From JAWWPG01 sp033850885 (GTDB lineage: Bacteria > Actinomycetota > Actinomycetes > Propionibacteriales > Nocardioidaceae), in the NCBI GenBank assembly GCA_033850885.1, contig JAWWPG010000016.1, positions 62,001-126,000 of the forward strand: a DNA stretch of 64,000 bases, read 5' to 3'. Below, piece after piece: positions 30,448-41,107 of the stretch. The number at the start of each line of letters is the position of its first letter. Within the stretch, counting starts at the first letter, position 1. The position numbers and the translations under genes were made by a program. The notes under the pieces were generated by a model. It did not search any database and had not been told where the DNA came from. It saw only the letters and a list, made by a program, of their open reading frames with translations.

Positions 30448-32304
30448 TTACTCGACCGTGACGGACTTGGCGAGGTTTCGGGGCTGGTCGACGTCGTGCC
30501 CGCGCTGCGTCGCCATCTCGCAGGAGAACACCTGAAGCGGCACGGTCGACACCATCGGTTGCAGAAGGGTCGGGACCCGCGGAAGTCGCACCAGGTTGTC
30601 GGCGTACGCCGCCACGTCGTCGTCGCCGTCCTCCGCGAGGACGATCGTGCGCGCCCCGCGTGCCCGGATCTCCTGGATGTTGCCGATGACCTTGTCGTGG
30701 AGCACGCCCCGACCGCGAGGAGGCACCACGACGAAGACTGGAAGCCCCTTCTCTACAAGGGCTATCGGGCCATGCTTCAGCTCGCCTGCGGCGAAGCCCT
30801 CGGCATGCATGTAGGCGAGCTCCTTGAGCTTCAGTGCCCCCTCCAACGCAACCGGGTAGCCGACGTGTCGTCCCAGGAACAGCACCGACTTGGCACCAGC
30901 GAGCTCCCGCGCCAGCTCGCGAACCGGCTCCACGGTGCTCAGGACCTCACGGATGGCAGCCGGCACCCGCTCGAGCTCCGAGTAGGTGGCCGCGATCTCG
31001 TCGACATACTTGGTGCCCCGCACCTGCGCGAGGTACAGCCCGATCAGGTGGCACGCCACGATCTGCGTGAGGAACGCCTTCGTCGAAGCAACCGCGATCT
31101 CGGGGCCGGCGTGGGTGTAGACGACCGCGTCCGCCTCGCGCGGAATCGTCGACCCGTTGGTGTTCGAGATCGCGAGCACCTTCGCCCGCTGCTGCCTGGC
31201 GTGCCGCAGAGCCATCAGCGTGTCCATCGTCTCGCCGCTCTGGCTGATCGCGATCACCATCGTGTCGCGGTCGATGATGGGGTCGCGGTAGCGGAACTCC
31301 GACGCCAGTTCGACCTCGCAGGGGATGCGGGTCCAGTGCTCGATCGTGTACTTGGCCAGCAGGCCCGCGTGGAACGCGGTACCGCATCCGATGATGATGA
31401 TCTTGTCGATCTCCCGCAGGTCCTCGTCGGACAGTCTCAGCTCGTCGAGCTGCAGGCGTCCTTCATGGCTGAACCGGCCGAGGAGCGTGTCGGCGACCGC
31501 CTTCGGCTGCTCGGCGATCTCCTTGAGCATGAAGTAGTCGTAGCCCGCCTTCTCGGCCGCAGAGATGTCCCAGTCCACGTGGAAGCGCCTTCCCGTCGTG
31601 GGTCTGCCGACGAAGTCCGTGACCACGGCACCGTCCCGGCTGATCGTGACCACCTGGTCCTGACCGAGCTCCATGGCCGACCGGGTGTGGTCGATGAACG
31701 CGGAGACGTCCGACGCGACGAACGTCTCGCCCTCGCCGAGCCCGACGACGAGCGGCGAGTTGCGGCGCGCCGCGACCACCGTGTCGGGGCAGTCGCGGCT
31801 CGCGGCGACCAGCGTGAACGTCCCGTCCAGCCGCCTGCAGACCGCCAGCATCGCGGTCGTGAGGTCCTTCCCCTTGGCCATCTCGACCTCGAGCAGCTGG
31901 GCGACGATCTCCGTGTCCGTGTCGGAGCCCATCTCGCGGCCCTTGCTCTCGAGCTCCACCCGCAGGCCGGCGAAGTTCTCGATGATGCCGTTGTGGACGA
32001 CGGCGACCCGGCCCTCGGACCCCACCTGCGGGTGGGAGTTCCGGTCGTTGGGTGCTCCGTGCGTCGCCCAGCGGGTGTGCCCGATCCCGGTTGTCGCGGC
32101 GGGCGGCTCACCGCCGGGAAGGGCCTCCTTGAGCGCTATCTCGAGACACCCGAGCTTGCCGGCACGTTTCGCGGTGAAGAGGGCCCCGTCGGCGACGAGA
32201 GCGACTCCCGCGGAGTCATAGCCGCGGTACTCCATGCGGCGCAGGCCCTCAATGACGATCTCGAGGGCCGGCTTGCCGCCCACGTAGCCCACGATGCCGC
32301 ACAC
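30448..32304 (-). CDS. glmS: Glutamine-fructose-6-phosphate aminotransferase (isomerizing)
   Basis: 618 residues. N-terminal nucleophile Cys2 in MCGIVGYVG, amidotransferase motifs HTRWATHG and HNGIIEN. Two SIS domains follow with [10 protein letters not shown] and the C-terminal [13 protein letters not shown]. Makes glucosamine-6-phosphate, the entry to UDP-GlcNAc. Divergent from coaA, with only 46 bp between the two start codons. Downstream genes are acpS and nnrD. I see no glmS ribozyme in the short leader. Confidence 0.97.
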   Translation of the reverse strand: MCGIVGYVGGKPALEIVIEGLRRMEYRGYDSAGVALVADGALFTAKRAGKLGCLEIALKEALPGGEPPAATTGIGHTRWATHGAPNDRNSHPQVGSEGRVAVVHNGIIENFAGLRVELESKGREMGSDTDTEIVAQLLEVEMAKGKDLTTAMLAVCRRLDGTFTLVAASRDCPDTVVAARRNSPLVVGLGEGETFVASDVSAFIDHTRSAMELGQDQVVTISRDGAVVTDFVGRPTTGRRFHVDWDISAAEKAGYDYFMLKEIAEQPKAVADTLLGRFSHEGRLQLDELRLSDEDLREIDKIIIIGCGTAFHAGLLAKYTIEHWTRIPCEVELASEFRYRDPIIDRDTMVIAISQSGETMDTLMALRHARQQRAKVLAISNTNGSTIPREADAVVYTHAGPEIAVASTKAFLTQIVACHLIGLYLAQVRGTKYVDEIAATYSELERVPAAIREVLSTVEPVRELARELAGAKSVLFLGRHVGYPVALEGALKLKELAYMHAEGFAAGELKHGPIALVEKGLPVFVVVPPRGRGVLHDKVIGNIQEIRARGARTIVLAEDGDDDVAAYADNLVRLPRVPTLLQPMVSTVPLQVFSCEMATQRGHDVDQPRNLAKSVTVE

Positions 32305-32350
32305 CCGCTCAGCCTACCCACGGCGGGCAGGTCTGCCCCGGCGCGGCACA

Positions 32351-33307
32351 ATGTCGGCCATGCCCGCCGAGGAGCCGTCGCCGTACGTCGAGCTCGACCG
32401 GGCCGACTGGGCTGCCCTCGCCGAGGCAATGACGCTGCCGCTATCGGCGGCAGAGGTCGAGCGGCTGCGCGGCCTGGGCGAGGAGCTCGACCTCAACGAG
32501 GTCGCCGACGTCTACCTGCCGATCTCGCGGCTGCTGAGCCTCTACGTGCGCCACGTGGGCGCGCTCTACCGGGAGACCCAGCTCTTCTTGCGGTCGCGCC
32601 AGCCGGATCGGACGCCCTTCGTGATCGGGATCGCCGGTTCGGTTGCGGTCGGCAAGTCGACGACCGCCCGGCTGCTCCGCGAGCTCCTCGCGCACTGGCC
32701 CGAACACCCGAACGTCTCCCTCGTGACGACCGACGGGTTCCTCTACCCGAACACGGAGCTCGAGCGTCGCGGACTGCTGAACCGGAAGGGCTTCCCTGAG
32801 TCGTACGACCGCCAGGCTCTGTTGCGGTTCGTCATCGACATCAAGTCCGGCAAGGATCGTGTCGAGGCCCCCGTGTACTCGCACCTCGAGTACGACGTAC
32901 GGCCCGACGAGCACCAGGTGATCGAGCATCCGGACATCGTGCTGATCGAGGGCCTCAACGTCCTGCAACCGGCACGCGTCTCCTCCGACGGACGCGTGAG
33001 TCTGGCGGTGCGCGACTTCTTCGACTTCTCCGTGTACGTCGACGCGGCGACGAAGGACATCAGGCGGTGGTACACCGAGCGTTTCCTCCGGCTGCGCGAA
33101 ACCGCCTTTCGCGACCCGGCGTCGTACTTCCAGCGCTACGCGCACCTGGCAGAGCCGGAGGCCGTCATGGAGGCGCACCGCATCTGGGACGAGATCAACG
33201 GCCCGAACCTCAAGCGCAACATCGCCCCGACACGCAGCCGGGCGACCCTCGTCCTGCGCAAGGACCGTGACCACTCGGTGCGCTACGTCCGGCTCCGCAA
33301 GCTCTGA
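32351..33307 (+). CDS. coaA: Pantothenate kinase, type I (CoaA)
   Basis: 318 residues. P-loop GSVAVGKST at 96-104, then [17 protein letters not shown] and the VYSHLEYDV block, all CoaA type I signatures. First committed step of CoA synthesis, normally feedback-inhibited by CoA. I choose ATG 32351; ATG 32360 would shorten the protein by 3 residues. Divergent from glmS. Confidence 0.95.
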   Translation: MSAMPAEEPSPYVELDRADWAALAEAMTLPLSAAEVERLRGLGEELDLNEVADVYLPISRLLSLYVRHVGALYRETQLFLRSRQPDRTPFVIGIAGSVAVGKSTTARLLRELLAHWPEHPNVSLVTTDGFLYPNTELERRGLLNRKGFPESYDRQALLRFVIDIKSGKDRVEAPVYSHLEYDVRPDEHQVIEHPDIVLIEGLNVLQPARVSSDGRVSLAVRDFFDFSVYVDAATKDIRRWYTERFLRLRETAFRDPASYFQRYAHLAEPEAVMEAHRIWDEINGPNLKRNIAPTRSRATLVLRKDRDHSVRYVRLRKL

Positions 33308-33445
33308 CCACCGCTCACCGGCGTTCCGGGCCCCGCGACCACGAGATCATCCGAACCGACGGCCGTTACGTTCCTTACCACCTCGAACCGAGGCAAGCCG
33401 AAAACCAATGGCTCTCGTACACCCGCGGTGCCTACGCTCGCCCTC

Positions 33446-34459
33446 ATGCACATCCGCACGGTGGACCTCGAGAACGACGGGGAGTGTCACGCTTTCTACA
33501 CTGCCTTCCGGGAGGCCGAGCTGGCGGGTAACGCGGATCGGCCGATCTGGTCGGAGCCCGAGATGCGGGCGTTCCTCGCCGAGCCCAGCGACGCCGAGGA
33601 CATCCACGTCTTCGGAGCGTTCGAGGACGGCGAGAACGGACAGCTCGTCGGGTCGGCGTTCACCTTCTATCCCTTGCTCGACAACACCGAGAAGGCTTAC
33701 ACCGGCGTGTATGTGGCCCCGGACCGGCGAGGCCAAGGTATCGGCAGCGCGCTCGTCGACCACGTGGTCGAGCATGCGGCGCGCCTCGACCGCACCGCCC
33801 TGCTGGCCGAGGCGACCTACGGCTTCGACCGTCGGGAGGACCACCCCTACCGTCGCTTCGCCGAGAAGCGCGGGTTCGTGCCGGCGAGTGTCGAGGTCGC
33901 CAGGCGGGCCGAGCTGCCGATCCCGGAGGCACAGCTGGACGCCTGGATCGCCGAGGCCGAGGCGCACCACATCGGCTACCGGGTCGAGACGTTCACGGAC
34001 ACCGTGCCAGCAGATCTGCTTCCGTCGGTCTGCCATGTGCTCAACCAGCTGGCGATCGACGCGCCGACGGGCGACCTCGATTTCGAGGCCGAGCAGGTCA
34101 CTCCCGAGATACGGCGCCAGACGGACGCCCGCAACAAGAAGTCGGGCCTGCGGCGCTACGAGACGGTCGCCATCGACCAGACAGGTGCTGCGGTCGGCGT
34201 GAGCACGATCGGCGTACCGGCGGACAGCGACAAGATGCACCAGTGGGCCACCATCGTGCTGAAGGCCCACCGTGGGCACCGACTCGGGCTCGCCCTCAAG
34301 GCGCACAACCTCCGCGCGGCGCAGCGTGACCACCCGGACCGGACAGCCATCCATACGCAGAACCACGAGACCAACCGGCCGATGGTCGCGATCAACGAGC
34401 GCTTCGGGTTCAAACCGGTCGAGCTGTGCGTCGAGTTCCAGCGCAAGCTCGACGCCTGA
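33446..34459 (+). CDS. Two-domain GNAT acetyltransferase
   Basis: 337 residues made of two GNAT folds. The first carries the acetyl-CoA motif VAPDRRGQGIGSALVDHV near residue 95. The second has IVLKAHRGHRLGLALKAHN near residue 275, with the closing NERFGFKPVELCVEF. This arrangement is common in actinobacteria, often of the mycothiol synthase-like or Eis-like shape. The MshD signature pattern is not clear, so I leave the substrate open. A GTG 18 bp upstream is an alternative start. It converges with the zinc alcohol dehydrogenase gene. Confidence 0.8.
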   Translation: MHIRTVDLENDGECHAFYTAFREAELAGNADRPIWSEPEMRAFLAEPSDAEDIHVFGAFEDGENGQLVGSAFTFYPLLDNTEKAYTGVYVAPDRRGQGIGSALVDHVVEHAARLDRTALLAEATYGFDRREDHPYRRFAEKRGFVPASVEVARRAELPIPEAQLDAWIAEAEAHHIGYRVETFTDTVPADLLPSVCHVLNQLAIDAPTGDLDFEAEQVTPEIRRQTDARNKKSGLRRYETVAIDQTGAAVGVSTIGVPADSDKMHQWATIVLKAHRGHRLGLALKAHNLRAAQRDHPDRTAIHTQNHETNRPMVAINERFGFKPVELCVEFQRKLDA

Positions 34460-34534
34460 CCCCACGCTCTTCATCCAGCCAGCGCCGGTGCGCTACGGCC
34501 GGTGGCCGGTCATCCCGCAGCTCCACGACCGGGC

Positions 34535-35584
34535 TCAACCGGCGCCGCTGACCTCGATGACGGTCATCCCCCCGGTGGGGGACGGCCTGTCCATCGCCAT
34601 CAGCGCCGCTGGCGCCTGGTCCAGCCCGATCATGGTGCCCACCAGGAGGGCCGGCTGGAGCGTCCCGTCAGCGATCAGCGCAAGCATCGCCGGGTACTCG
34701 TGAGCCGCCATCCCGTGTGAGCCGTAGATCTCCAGCTCTTGCGCGACGACCCGGTCCATCGGGATGGGCGGTGAGGCGTCGGGGCCGAGCAGCAGACCGA
34801 CCTGGATGTGTCGGCCCCGGCGGCGAAGGCAGCGCACGGACGCGACGGCGGTGGACGGCGACCCGAGGGCGTCGACCGAGAGCTGGGCACCATCGCCGGT
34901 GATCGCCCGGATGGCTGCCACCGGGTCGTGCTCCCGGCCGGCGTCGACGACGTACTCCGCACCGAGGTCGCTGGCCCGCGCCAATGCCGGTGTGGAGATG
35001 TCGACCGCGACCACCCTGGCCCCGAGGGCCGAGCCGATCATGACGGCCGACAGTCCCACGCCGCCGCAGCCGTGTACGGCGAGCCAGTCCCCCGGACCGA
35101 GCCGTCCGTGCGCCGTGAGCGCCCGGAACGCCGTCGCGAATCGGCATCCGAGGGTAGCCGCGGTGACGGCGTCGACGGCGTCCGGGAGCGCCACCAGGTT
35201 CGCATCCGCTGCGTGGACGGCAACCCGCTCCGCGAAGGAGCCGGGTCCGGTGAAACCTGGCTGCGTCTGGTGTGGGCAGACCTGGGCCTCCCCGGCGACG
35301 CAGTACTCGCAGACCCCGCACCCACAGACGAACGGCACGGTCACCCGCGTCCCGACCCGCCAGCGGGTGACGTCCGGTCCGACCTCGGCGATCACACCGG
35401 CGAGCTCGTGACCGGGGATGTGCGGCAACGGAACCCGCTCGTGACCCTTCCAGGCATGCCAGTCGGACCGGCATACCCCGGTGGCACCGACAGCGATGAC
35501 CGCCCCGTCGTCCGGACAGTCCGGTTCGGGCATCACCATCAGCGCCGGGGGCGCCCCGTAGGCGGAGTAGACGACCGCCTTCAC
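34535..35584 (-). CDS. Zinc-dependent alcohol dehydrogenase (MDR family)
   Basis: 349 residues. Catalytic zinc ligands Cys38 (GVCRSD) and His59-Glu60 (GHE); structural zinc cysteines 89, 92, 95, 103. The NAD-binding domain has GCGGVGLSAVMIG. The start is GTG 35584, the only start codon next to the conserved MKAVVY-type beginning. It faces a flavin monooxygenase gene across a 72-bp divergent control region, so the two may serve one oxidation pathway. Substrate unknown. Confidence 0.88.
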   Translation of the reverse strand: MKAVVYSAYGAPPALMVMPEPDCPDDGAVIAVGATGVCRSDWHAWKGHERVPLPHIPGHELAGVIAEVGPDVTRWRVGTRVTVPFVCGCGVCEYCVAGEAQVCPHQTQPGFTGPGSFAERVAVHAADANLVALPDAVDAVTAATLGCRFATAFRALTAHGRLGPGDWLAVHGCGGVGLSAVMIGSALGARVVAVDISTPALARASDLGAEYVVDAGREHDPVAAIRAITGDGAQLSVDALGSPSTAVASVRCLRRRGRHIQVGLLLGPDASPPIPMDRVVAQELEIYGSHGMAAHEYPAMLALIADGTLQPALLVGTMIGLDQAPAALMAMDRPSPTGGMTVIEVSGAG

Positions 35585-35656
35585 CGCCGCGACGCGATCG
35601 ATGCGACACCGGGGACCATGACGACAGTGTGCCCTTCCGATGAGCACAATGAACAC

Positions 35657-36886
35657 ATGCGAAGCCCCTGCGTGGTTGTCGGCGCGGGTGCGGCGGGCCT
35701 CACCGTGAGCGCCGCACTCGCCGAGGCCGGGGTCGACCACCTGGTCCTCGAGCGCCGTGACGTGGCGGACACCTGGCGGAACCAGCGGTGGGACAGCTTC
35801 CGGCTGAACACCCCCGGCTGGATGAACACGGCCCTGGGCACCGTCGAACCCACCTCCTTCTCGAGTCGCGACGAAGTCGTGCAGCTTCTCCGTCAGCAGG
35901 CGGCTGACCTTCCCGTCCGCACGCAGACACCGGTCAGCGGCCTCGACCACGACGGAGTGGACTTCGTCGTCCGGACCTCCGGGCACCAGGTCGAGGCAGC
36001 CACCGTCGTGCTGGCCAGCGGGCTGCTGAACGTCGCCAGGAAACCGTCGTTGGCAGAGCGGGTTCCGGCCCGGATGTTCCAGATCCACGTCAAGGACTAC
36101 CGCGACCCCGCTCGGCTTCCCGTGGGGGCGGTGCTCGTGGTGGGTGGTGCCCAGTCGGGCTGCCAGGTCGCGGAGGACCTCGCCCGCAGCGGGCGGCGGG
36201 TCTACCTGGCAACGAGCCGGGTCGGCCGGTATCCATGGGTCTACCGCGGCCGAGAGCTCGTCGCCTGGCTCGCCGACTGCGGCTGGTGGGACCTGAAACC
36301 GGGAGACCTGGACGATCCGGCGGACACCCGCACCGCTTTCCCCGTCGTCGCCTCCGGTGGGCGCGACCTGGACCTGGGTATCCTCTCCGGCCTGGGAGTG
36401 ACGCTGCTCGGCCGGCTCGAGGACGTGGCAGGCGAGCGGCTGGCCTTCGGCGGATCCGTGCACGAGAACGCCACGTACGCCGACCGGGTGGCAGCCCGGC
36501 TCGAAGGGATCGCCGACGAGTACATCGCGAGGCAGGCGATCGAGGCACCCGCCCGGGTGTCGGACCCCCGCGCCTGGTCGCTCGAGTCGACCAACGTCAG
36601 GGAGCTCGACCTCACCGCGGCCGGAGTCACCAGCATCATCTGGGCCACCGGCTTCACCGGGGACCTGTCCTGGGTGCACCTTCCTGTCTTGGACGAGAGG
36701 GGCACCGTCCTGCACGACGGATGTCGGTCACCGGTCCCCGGACTGTGCTATATCGGCTTCCCGTGGCTCACCCGTCGACGGTCAGGCCTCTTCTACGGCG
36801 TCACCGTCGACGCAGGGGAAGTCGTCGAGGCGGTCGTCGAGCACCTCACGGCGCGGCGGCGTCCGGGGCGTCAAGACGAGAGCTGA
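35657..36886 (+). CDS. Flavin-containing monooxygenase-type oxidoreductase
   Basis: 409 residues. FAD-binding GAGAAG at 9-14; the motif [20 protein letters not shown] is characteristic of bacterial FMO/CzcO-like proteins. A second Rossmann GGAQSG (about residue 165) would bind NADPH. The C-terminus has IIWATGF, the usual FMO ATG-type motif. It probably oxygenates a small amine, sulfide or ketone, or helps metal tolerance as CzcO is annotated. Its end overlaps convergent glmM by 16 bp. Confidence 0.85.
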   Translation: MRSPCVVVGAGAAGLTVSAALAEAGVDHLVLERRDVADTWRNQRWDSFRLNTPGWMNTALGTVEPTSFSSRDEVVQLLRQQAADLPVRTQTPVSGLDHDGVDFVVRTSGHQVEAATVVLASGLLNVARKPSLAERVPARMFQIHVKDYRDPARLPVGAVLVVGGAQSGCQVAEDLARSGRRVYLATSRVGRYPWVYRGRELVAWLADCGWWDLKPGDLDDPADTRTAFPVVASGGRDLDLGILSGLGVTLLGRLEDVAGERLAFGGSVHENATYADRVAARLEGIADEYIARQAIEAPARVSDPRAWSLESTNVRELDLTAAGVTSIIWATGFTGDLSWVHLPVLDERGTVLHDGCRSPVPGLCYIGFPWLTRRRSGLFYGVTVDAGEVVEAVVEHLTARRRPGRQDES

Positions 36887-38235
36887 CGCCGTACGACGGC
36901 GGCCAGCCGCTCGGCGACGGCCGACGCCTGGTCACGGCTCGCCGCCTCGACCATCACGCGGACCAGGGCCTCGGTGCCGGAGGGCCGCAGCAGGATCCGC
37001 CCCGTCTCCCCCAGCTCGGCCCTCGCCTCGTCGACGGCCGCGACCAGGACGGGGTCGGAGGCGGCGCGGGACTTGTCCACGCCGGCCACGTTGACCAGCA
37101 CCTGAGGCAGCCGCGTGACGACACCTGCCAGCTCGGTCAGTGACCTGCCGGTCGCAGCCATCTCACCGGCAACCCTGAGCGCGGCCAGCACTCCATCCCC
37201 GGTGGTGGCATGGTCACTGAGGATCAGGTGGCCGGACTGTTCTCCGCCCAGGGAGACGGCGTGGGTACGCATCGCCTCGAGCACGTACCGGTCCCCGACG
37301 TCAGCGAGGACGACGGCGATACCAGCCTGTCGCATGGCCAGCGTGAACCCGAGGTTGCTCATCACGGTGGCGACCACCCGGTCACCGGGAAGCTGCCCTG
37401 CGGCGTGCATGGACAGGGCCAGGATCGCGAGGATCTGATCGCCGTCGATGTCGGCCCCCGACGCGTCGACCGCGAGCACGCGGTCAGCGTCGCCGTCGAA
37501 TGCGAACCCTGCATCCGCTCCCTCGGCCACGACCGCTGCCCGAAGGGGGTACAGGTGCGTCGACCCACAGCCTTCGTTGATATTGAGTCCATCGGGCGAT
37601 GCATGGATCGCCACCACGTCAGCCCCCAGCGCGGCGAAGACCCGAGGGGCCACGATGGAGGCAGCTCCCTCCGCGCAGTCGAGTACCAGGCGCAGCCCGG
37701 CGAGCGAGGTGGGAGCGGCCTTCTGCAGGTATTCGACGTAACGCTCGGCCGGGTCCGCAAGGTCGGTGACCCGCCCCACGGCCGACCCGACCGGTCTGTC
37801 CCACCCGGATCCCAGATGGGCCTCGATCGAGTCCTCCAGCGAGTCTTCGAGCTTGTGCCCTCCGCGGGCGAAGAACTTGATCCCGTTGTCGGGCATCGGG
37901 TTGTGCGACGCGGAGAGCATGATGCCGAAGTCGGCGCCGGTCAGCTCCGTGAGGAACGCGACCGCGGGGGTCGGCAGTACCCCGAGCCGCAGGACGTCGA
38001 CGCCGGCCGAGGCCAGGCCGGCTACCACCGCGCTCTCCAGGAACTCGCCGGACGCACGGGGGTCACGGCCCACGACGGCGGTCGACCGGTGGCCGCTGGG
38101 CCGGCCGGTCGGCGGCGTGCGGTCCGGGTGGCCGAGGACATGCGCCGCCGACACCGCGAGCTCGAGCGCCAGCTCGGCCGTCACCAGCCCGTTGGCAAGT
38201 CCACGGACCCCATCGGTCCCGAAGAGCCGGGGCAC
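36871..38235 (-). CDS. glmM: Phosphoglucosamine mutase
   Basis: 454 residues. Starts [11 protein letters not shown]. The phospho-acceptor serine is Ser110 in LSASHNP; the metal loop is DGDADR, the sugar loop GGEQSGH, and the phosphate loop [12 protein letters not shown]. Interconverts glucosamine-6-P and -1-P. GTG start, 10 bp after the rpsI stop; conserved rplM-rpsI-glmM operon. Confidence 0.97.
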   Translation of the reverse strand: MPRLFGTDGVRGLANGLVTAELALELAVSAAHVLGHPDRTPPTGRPSGHRSTAVVGRDPRASGEFLESAVVAGLASAGVDVLRLGVLPTPAVAFLTELTGADFGIMLSASHNPMPDNGIKFFARGGHKLEDSLEDSIEAHLGSGWDRPVGSAVGRVTDLADPAERYVEYLQKAAPTSLAGLRLVLDCAEGAASIVAPRVFAALGADVVAIHASPDGLNINEGCGSTHLYPLRAAVVAEGADAGFAFDGDADRVLAVDASGADIDGDQILAILALSMHAAGQLPGDRVVATVMSNLGFTLAMRQAGIAVVLADVGDRYVLEAMRTHAVSLGGEQSGHLILSDHATTGDGVLAALRVAGEMAATGRSLTELAGVVTRLPQVLVNVAGVDKSRAASDPVLVAAVDEARAELGETGRILLRPSGTEALVRVMVEAASRDQASAVAERLAAVVRRQLSS

Positions 38236-38245
38236 GCCGCGACGG

Positions 38246-38740
38246 TCAGCGCTTGCTGTACTGGGGCGCCTTGCGGGCCTTCTTGAGGCCGGCCTTCTTG
38301 CGCTCCTTGATCCGCGCGTCGCGGGTGAGCATCCCCGCCTTCTTGAGGCTGGGACGGTTGGCCTCGGTGTCGGTGGCGTTCAGGGCCCGCGAGACGCCGA
38401 GCCGCAAGGCGCCCGCCTGACCGGTAAGGCCGCCGCCGTGGATTCGCGCGACGACGTCGTACTGGCCGACGAGGCTGGTCAGCACGAATGGCTCGTTGAC
38501 CAGCTGCTGGTGGAGCTTGTTGGGGAAGTACTGCTCGAGCGTGCGCCCGTTGACCTGCCAGAGACCGCTTCCGGGCACGATCCGCACCCGGGCGACCGCC
38601 TCCTTGCGCCGACCCGTCGCACCGGCCGGCGCGATCGTGACGGCGCGCGGAGGCACATCCGACGCCGGCGCGCTCTCGGTGGTGTACTCGCTCGGCGCGT
38701 CGAGCGCCTCGTCGGGGGCGGTGTCGATGGTTTCAGCCAC
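38246..38740 (-). CDS. rpsI: 30S ribosomal protein S9
   Basis: 164 residues. The S9 core begins at [15 protein letters not shown] (about residue 43) and ends in the basic tail [12 protein letters not shown] that reaches the P-site tRNA. The first 40 residues are an acidic/Ala-rich extension common in actinobacterial S9. GTG start. Confidence 0.97.
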   Translation of the reverse strand: MAETIDTAPDEALDAPSEYTTESAPASDVPPRAVTIAPAGATGRRKEAVARVRIVPGSGLWQVNGRTLEQYFPNKLHQQLVNEPFVLTSLVGQYDVVARIHGGGLTGQAGALRLGVSRALNATDTEANRPSLKKAGMLTRDARIKERKKAGLKKARKAPQYSKR

Positions 38741-38779
38741 GGGTGGTCCTCACTTCAAAACGGTGCATGGTCGCCGGTG

Positions 38780-39223
38780 CTACTGCGCGACCTGGGTGAT
38801 CTCGAACGCCTGCGGCTTCTGGGCCGTGTGCGGGTGGTTCGGTCCGGAGTAGACCTTGAGCTTCCTCAGCTGCTGGCGGCTGAGCCGGTTCTTGGGGAGC
38901 ATGCCCCAGACCGCCTTCTCGATCGCCTTGCGCGGGTCCTTGTCGAGCAGGTCGCCGTACGCCGTCGTCGAGAGCCCCCCGGGGTAGCCGGAGTGCCGGT
39001 AGGCGAACTTCGTCTCGCGCTTGTTGCCCGACAGCGCGATCTTGTCGGCATTGACGATGATGACGAAGTCACCGGTGTCCAGGTGCGGAGCGAAGATCGG
39101 CTTGTGCTTGCCTCGCAGCAGGGTCGCGGACTGGACGGCGAGGCGCCCGAGCACCACGTCGGTGGCGTCGATGACGTGCCACTCACGCGTGATGTCGCCA
39201 GGCTTCGGGCTGTACGTGCGCAC
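38780..39223 (-). CDS. rplM: 50S ribosomal protein L13
   Basis: 147 residues, standard length. [19 protein letters not shown] start and [15 protein letters not shown] end. GTG start at 39223. Head of the rplM-rpsI-glmM operon with a promoter about 115 bp upstream. Confidence 0.97.
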   Translation of the reverse strand: MRTYSPKPGDITREWHVIDATDVVLGRLAVQSATLLRGKHKPIFAPHLDTGDFVIIVNADKIALSGNKRETKFAYRHSGYPGGLSTTAYGDLLDKDPRKAIEKAVWGMLPKNRLSRQQLRKLKVYSGPNHPHTAQKPQAFEITQVAQ

Positions 39224-39343
39224 GGTCGTTGACCTTTGCTCGTCGTGGTTGCTGTCTGTTCCGTCGTGGCGTCGCGACCAGCGGGCTCGCTGCGACGGTG
39301 CTCCGGGTCGAGGAGCGCGCGTCGATGCGCACAACGACCTCCC

Positions 39344-39373
39344 AGATTACCGGCTGGCGGGAGGCAGGGTCAA
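39344..39373 (-). promoter_or_regulatory. Probable rplM-rpsI-glmM promoter
   Basis: Minus strand -35 TTGACC (39368-39373), 18-bp spacer, -10 TAATCT (39344-39349). The start would fall near 39337, leaving an RNA leader of about 115 bases before rplM, room for autogenous control. Confidence 0.6.
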
Positions 39374-39411
39374 AACGGCGCGGTTGAGCCACCTCCCCTC
39401 CCCCTCCCCTC

Positions 39412-39482
39412 CCCGCGAATTGCGGGAAAGTCCACCCCAGGAACACCGGTTGGACGTGCGCTTTCCCGCATTTCGCGGGAGG
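39412..39482. repeat. Double-hairpin repeat, copy A
   Basis: Left half CCCGCGAATTGCGGGAAAG and right half CTTTCCCGCATTTCGCGGG form a long interrupted inverted repeat. Each half also folds on itself (CCCGC/GCGGG). Same architecture as the copies at 63091 and 63844; the inner stem is the most diverged of the three (GTCCACC against GGACGTGCG). Confidence 0.85.
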
Positions 39483-39630
39483 TAGGCGGCCCGGTTTTCG
39501 CGGTCACCTCGACCGGGATAGGTTTGGTCACCGAGACAACGACTTGAGCCGCCCAAGGTGGTGCACACGGGAACGATCGCCGCGGCCAGGGCGTACGGCC
39601 TGAAAGGGCCCCGAACTGAGGAGCAGCCCA

Positions 39631-40956
39631 GTGCCCGATGGCAACGCCTCCGCCGGCAGCGGCGACTCTTCGCTGAGCGTCGTCGACAACCGGACCGGCA
39701 CGAAGTTCGACATTCCGATCGTCGACGGCACGGTGCGGGCGTCCGACATCGCGAAGATCAAGGGCGACAGCGAGGACGTGCCGGGCCTGGCGGTGTACGA
39801 TCCCGGGTTCGTCAACACCGCGTCGTGCCGGTCGTCGGTAACGTTCATCGACGGTGAGAAGGGGGTCCTGGAGTACCGCGGTTACCCCATCGAGCAGCTG
39901 GCCGCCAAGTCGACGTACCTCGAGGTGGCGTACCTCCTCGTGCACGGTGAGCTCCCGACGAAGCACCAGTACGAGTCGTGGGAGCACCAGATCACGTTCC
40001 ACACGTTCGTGCACGAGAACATCAAGAGCTTCATGGAGGGCTTCAGGTACGACGCCCACCCGATGGGCATGCTGCTCGCCTCCGTCGGGGCGCTGTCGAC
40101 CTTCTACCCCGAGTCGCGGAACATCGCCGACCCGAACGTCCGCGAGATGCAGATCATCCGGATGATCGCGAAGATGCCGACCCTCGGGGCCTGGGCCTTC
40201 CGGCACGCCCAGGGCAAGCCGTACGTCTACCCGGACAACGACCTTGGCTACTGTGCGAACTTCCTGGCGATGCTCTTCAGGATGAGTGAGCAGAAGTTCA
40301 TGGCCGACGAGCGGCTGATCCACGCCCTCGAGGTCCTGTTCATCCTGCACGCAGACCACGAGCAGAACTGCTCGACCAACGCGGTTCGCGCGGTCGGCTC
40401 CTCCCAGGTCGACCCCTACTCGGCCGTGTCGGCCGGCATCGCGGCCCTGTTCGGCCCGCTGCACGGTGGCGCCAACGAGGCAGTCCTCAAGATGCTCCGC
40501 AGGATCGGGTCGATCGACAAGGTGCCCGAGTTCATCGAAGGGGTGAAGGCCGGCAAGGAGCGGCTGATGGGCTTCGGCCACCGCGTCTACAAGAACTACG
40601 ACCCTCGGGCCACGATCATCAAGCAGGCATGTGACGACGTCTTCGAGGTCACCGGCGTCAACCCGCTCCTCAAGATCGCCCTCGAGCTCGAGAAGATCGC
40701 CCTCGAGGACGACTACTTCGTGTCCCGCAAGCTATACCCCAACGTCGACTTCTACAGCGGCCTGATCTACGAGGCGCTCAGCTTCCCGCCGGAGATGTTC
40801 ACCGTGCTCTTCGCGATTCCGCGTACGTCGGGCTGGCTCGCGCAGTGGCTCGAGATGGTGCAGGACCCGGAGCAGAAGATCGCCCGGCCGAAGCAGATCT
40901 ACACCGGCGACCGGGGGCTCGAGTTCGTGCCGGCAAGCGAACGATGGAAGCGCTGA
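39631..40956 (+). CDS. gltA: Citrate synthase
   Basis: 441 residues, type II length. N-terminal segment with YDPGFVNTASCRSSVTFIDG typical of GltA. Catalytic histidines in FGPLHGGANEAV and GFGHRVYKNYDPR; the catalytic Asp is expected in the C-terminal part. Condenses acetyl-CoA and oxaloacetate. GTG start supported by GAGGAG 7 bp upstream. Stands alone on the plus strand. Confidence 0.96.
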   Translation: MPDGNASAGSGDSSLSVVDNRTGTKFDIPIVDGTVRASDIAKIKGDSEDVPGLAVYDPGFVNTASCRSSVTFIDGEKGVLEYRGYPIEQLAAKSTYLEVAYLLVHGELPTKHQYESWEHQITFHTFVHENIKSFMEGFRYDAHPMGMLLASVGALSTFYPESRNIADPNVREMQIIRMIAKMPTLGAWAFRHAQGKPYVYPDNDLGYCANFLAMLFRMSEQKFMADERLIHALEVLFILHADHEQNCSTNAVRAVGSSQVDPYSAVSAGIAALFGPLHGGANEAVLKMLRRIGSIDKVPEFIEGVKAGKERLMGFGHRVYKNYDPRATIIKQACDDVFEVTGVNPLLKIALELEKIALEDDYFVSRKLYPNVDFYSGLIYEALSFPPEMFTVLFAIPRTSGWLAQWLEMVQDPEQKIARPKQIYTGDRGLEFVPASERWKR

Positions 40957-41107
40957 GGATCACCGCCTCGCGACCAATATCCAGGCCGGACGTCCTGTTC
41001 CTTAGGGTGTAAACCTCATCTCGCGAGGCCACTTCAGGTCAACCGAACGAGGAACACCTCCCTGGACATCTCCGAAAGCGGGGCCCCCGCCCGCCATAAT
41101 GGTGCCC

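Larger units (their letters stand above)
39224..39630. other. Intergenic region between rplM and citrate synthase (407 bp)
   Basis: No coding sequence is supported here. It contains the rplM leader and promoter, one copy of the double-hairpin repeat (39412-39482) and the leader of the citrate synthase gene. That leader has a direct GGTCACC pair separated by 17 bp (near 39513-39536). Confidence 0.7.

Noticed and set aside
29428..32799. Open frame of more than 1,100 codons on the plus strand
   Set aside because: It is exactly antisense to nnrD, acpS and glmS, which are unambiguous. Its composition (Arg, Asp, Pro, His rich with no domain) is that of a high-GC shadow frame.
39412..39482. Copy A considered as an ordinary terminator for rplM or citrate synthase
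   Set aside because: It lies upstream of both genes, between divergent starts, and the same structure recurs in other contexts.
40957..41107. Near-symmetric AGGGT-GTA-AACCT before the GH43-like gene as an operator
   Set aside because: Symmetry is short and imperfect and no regulator gene adjoins; not strong enough to list.
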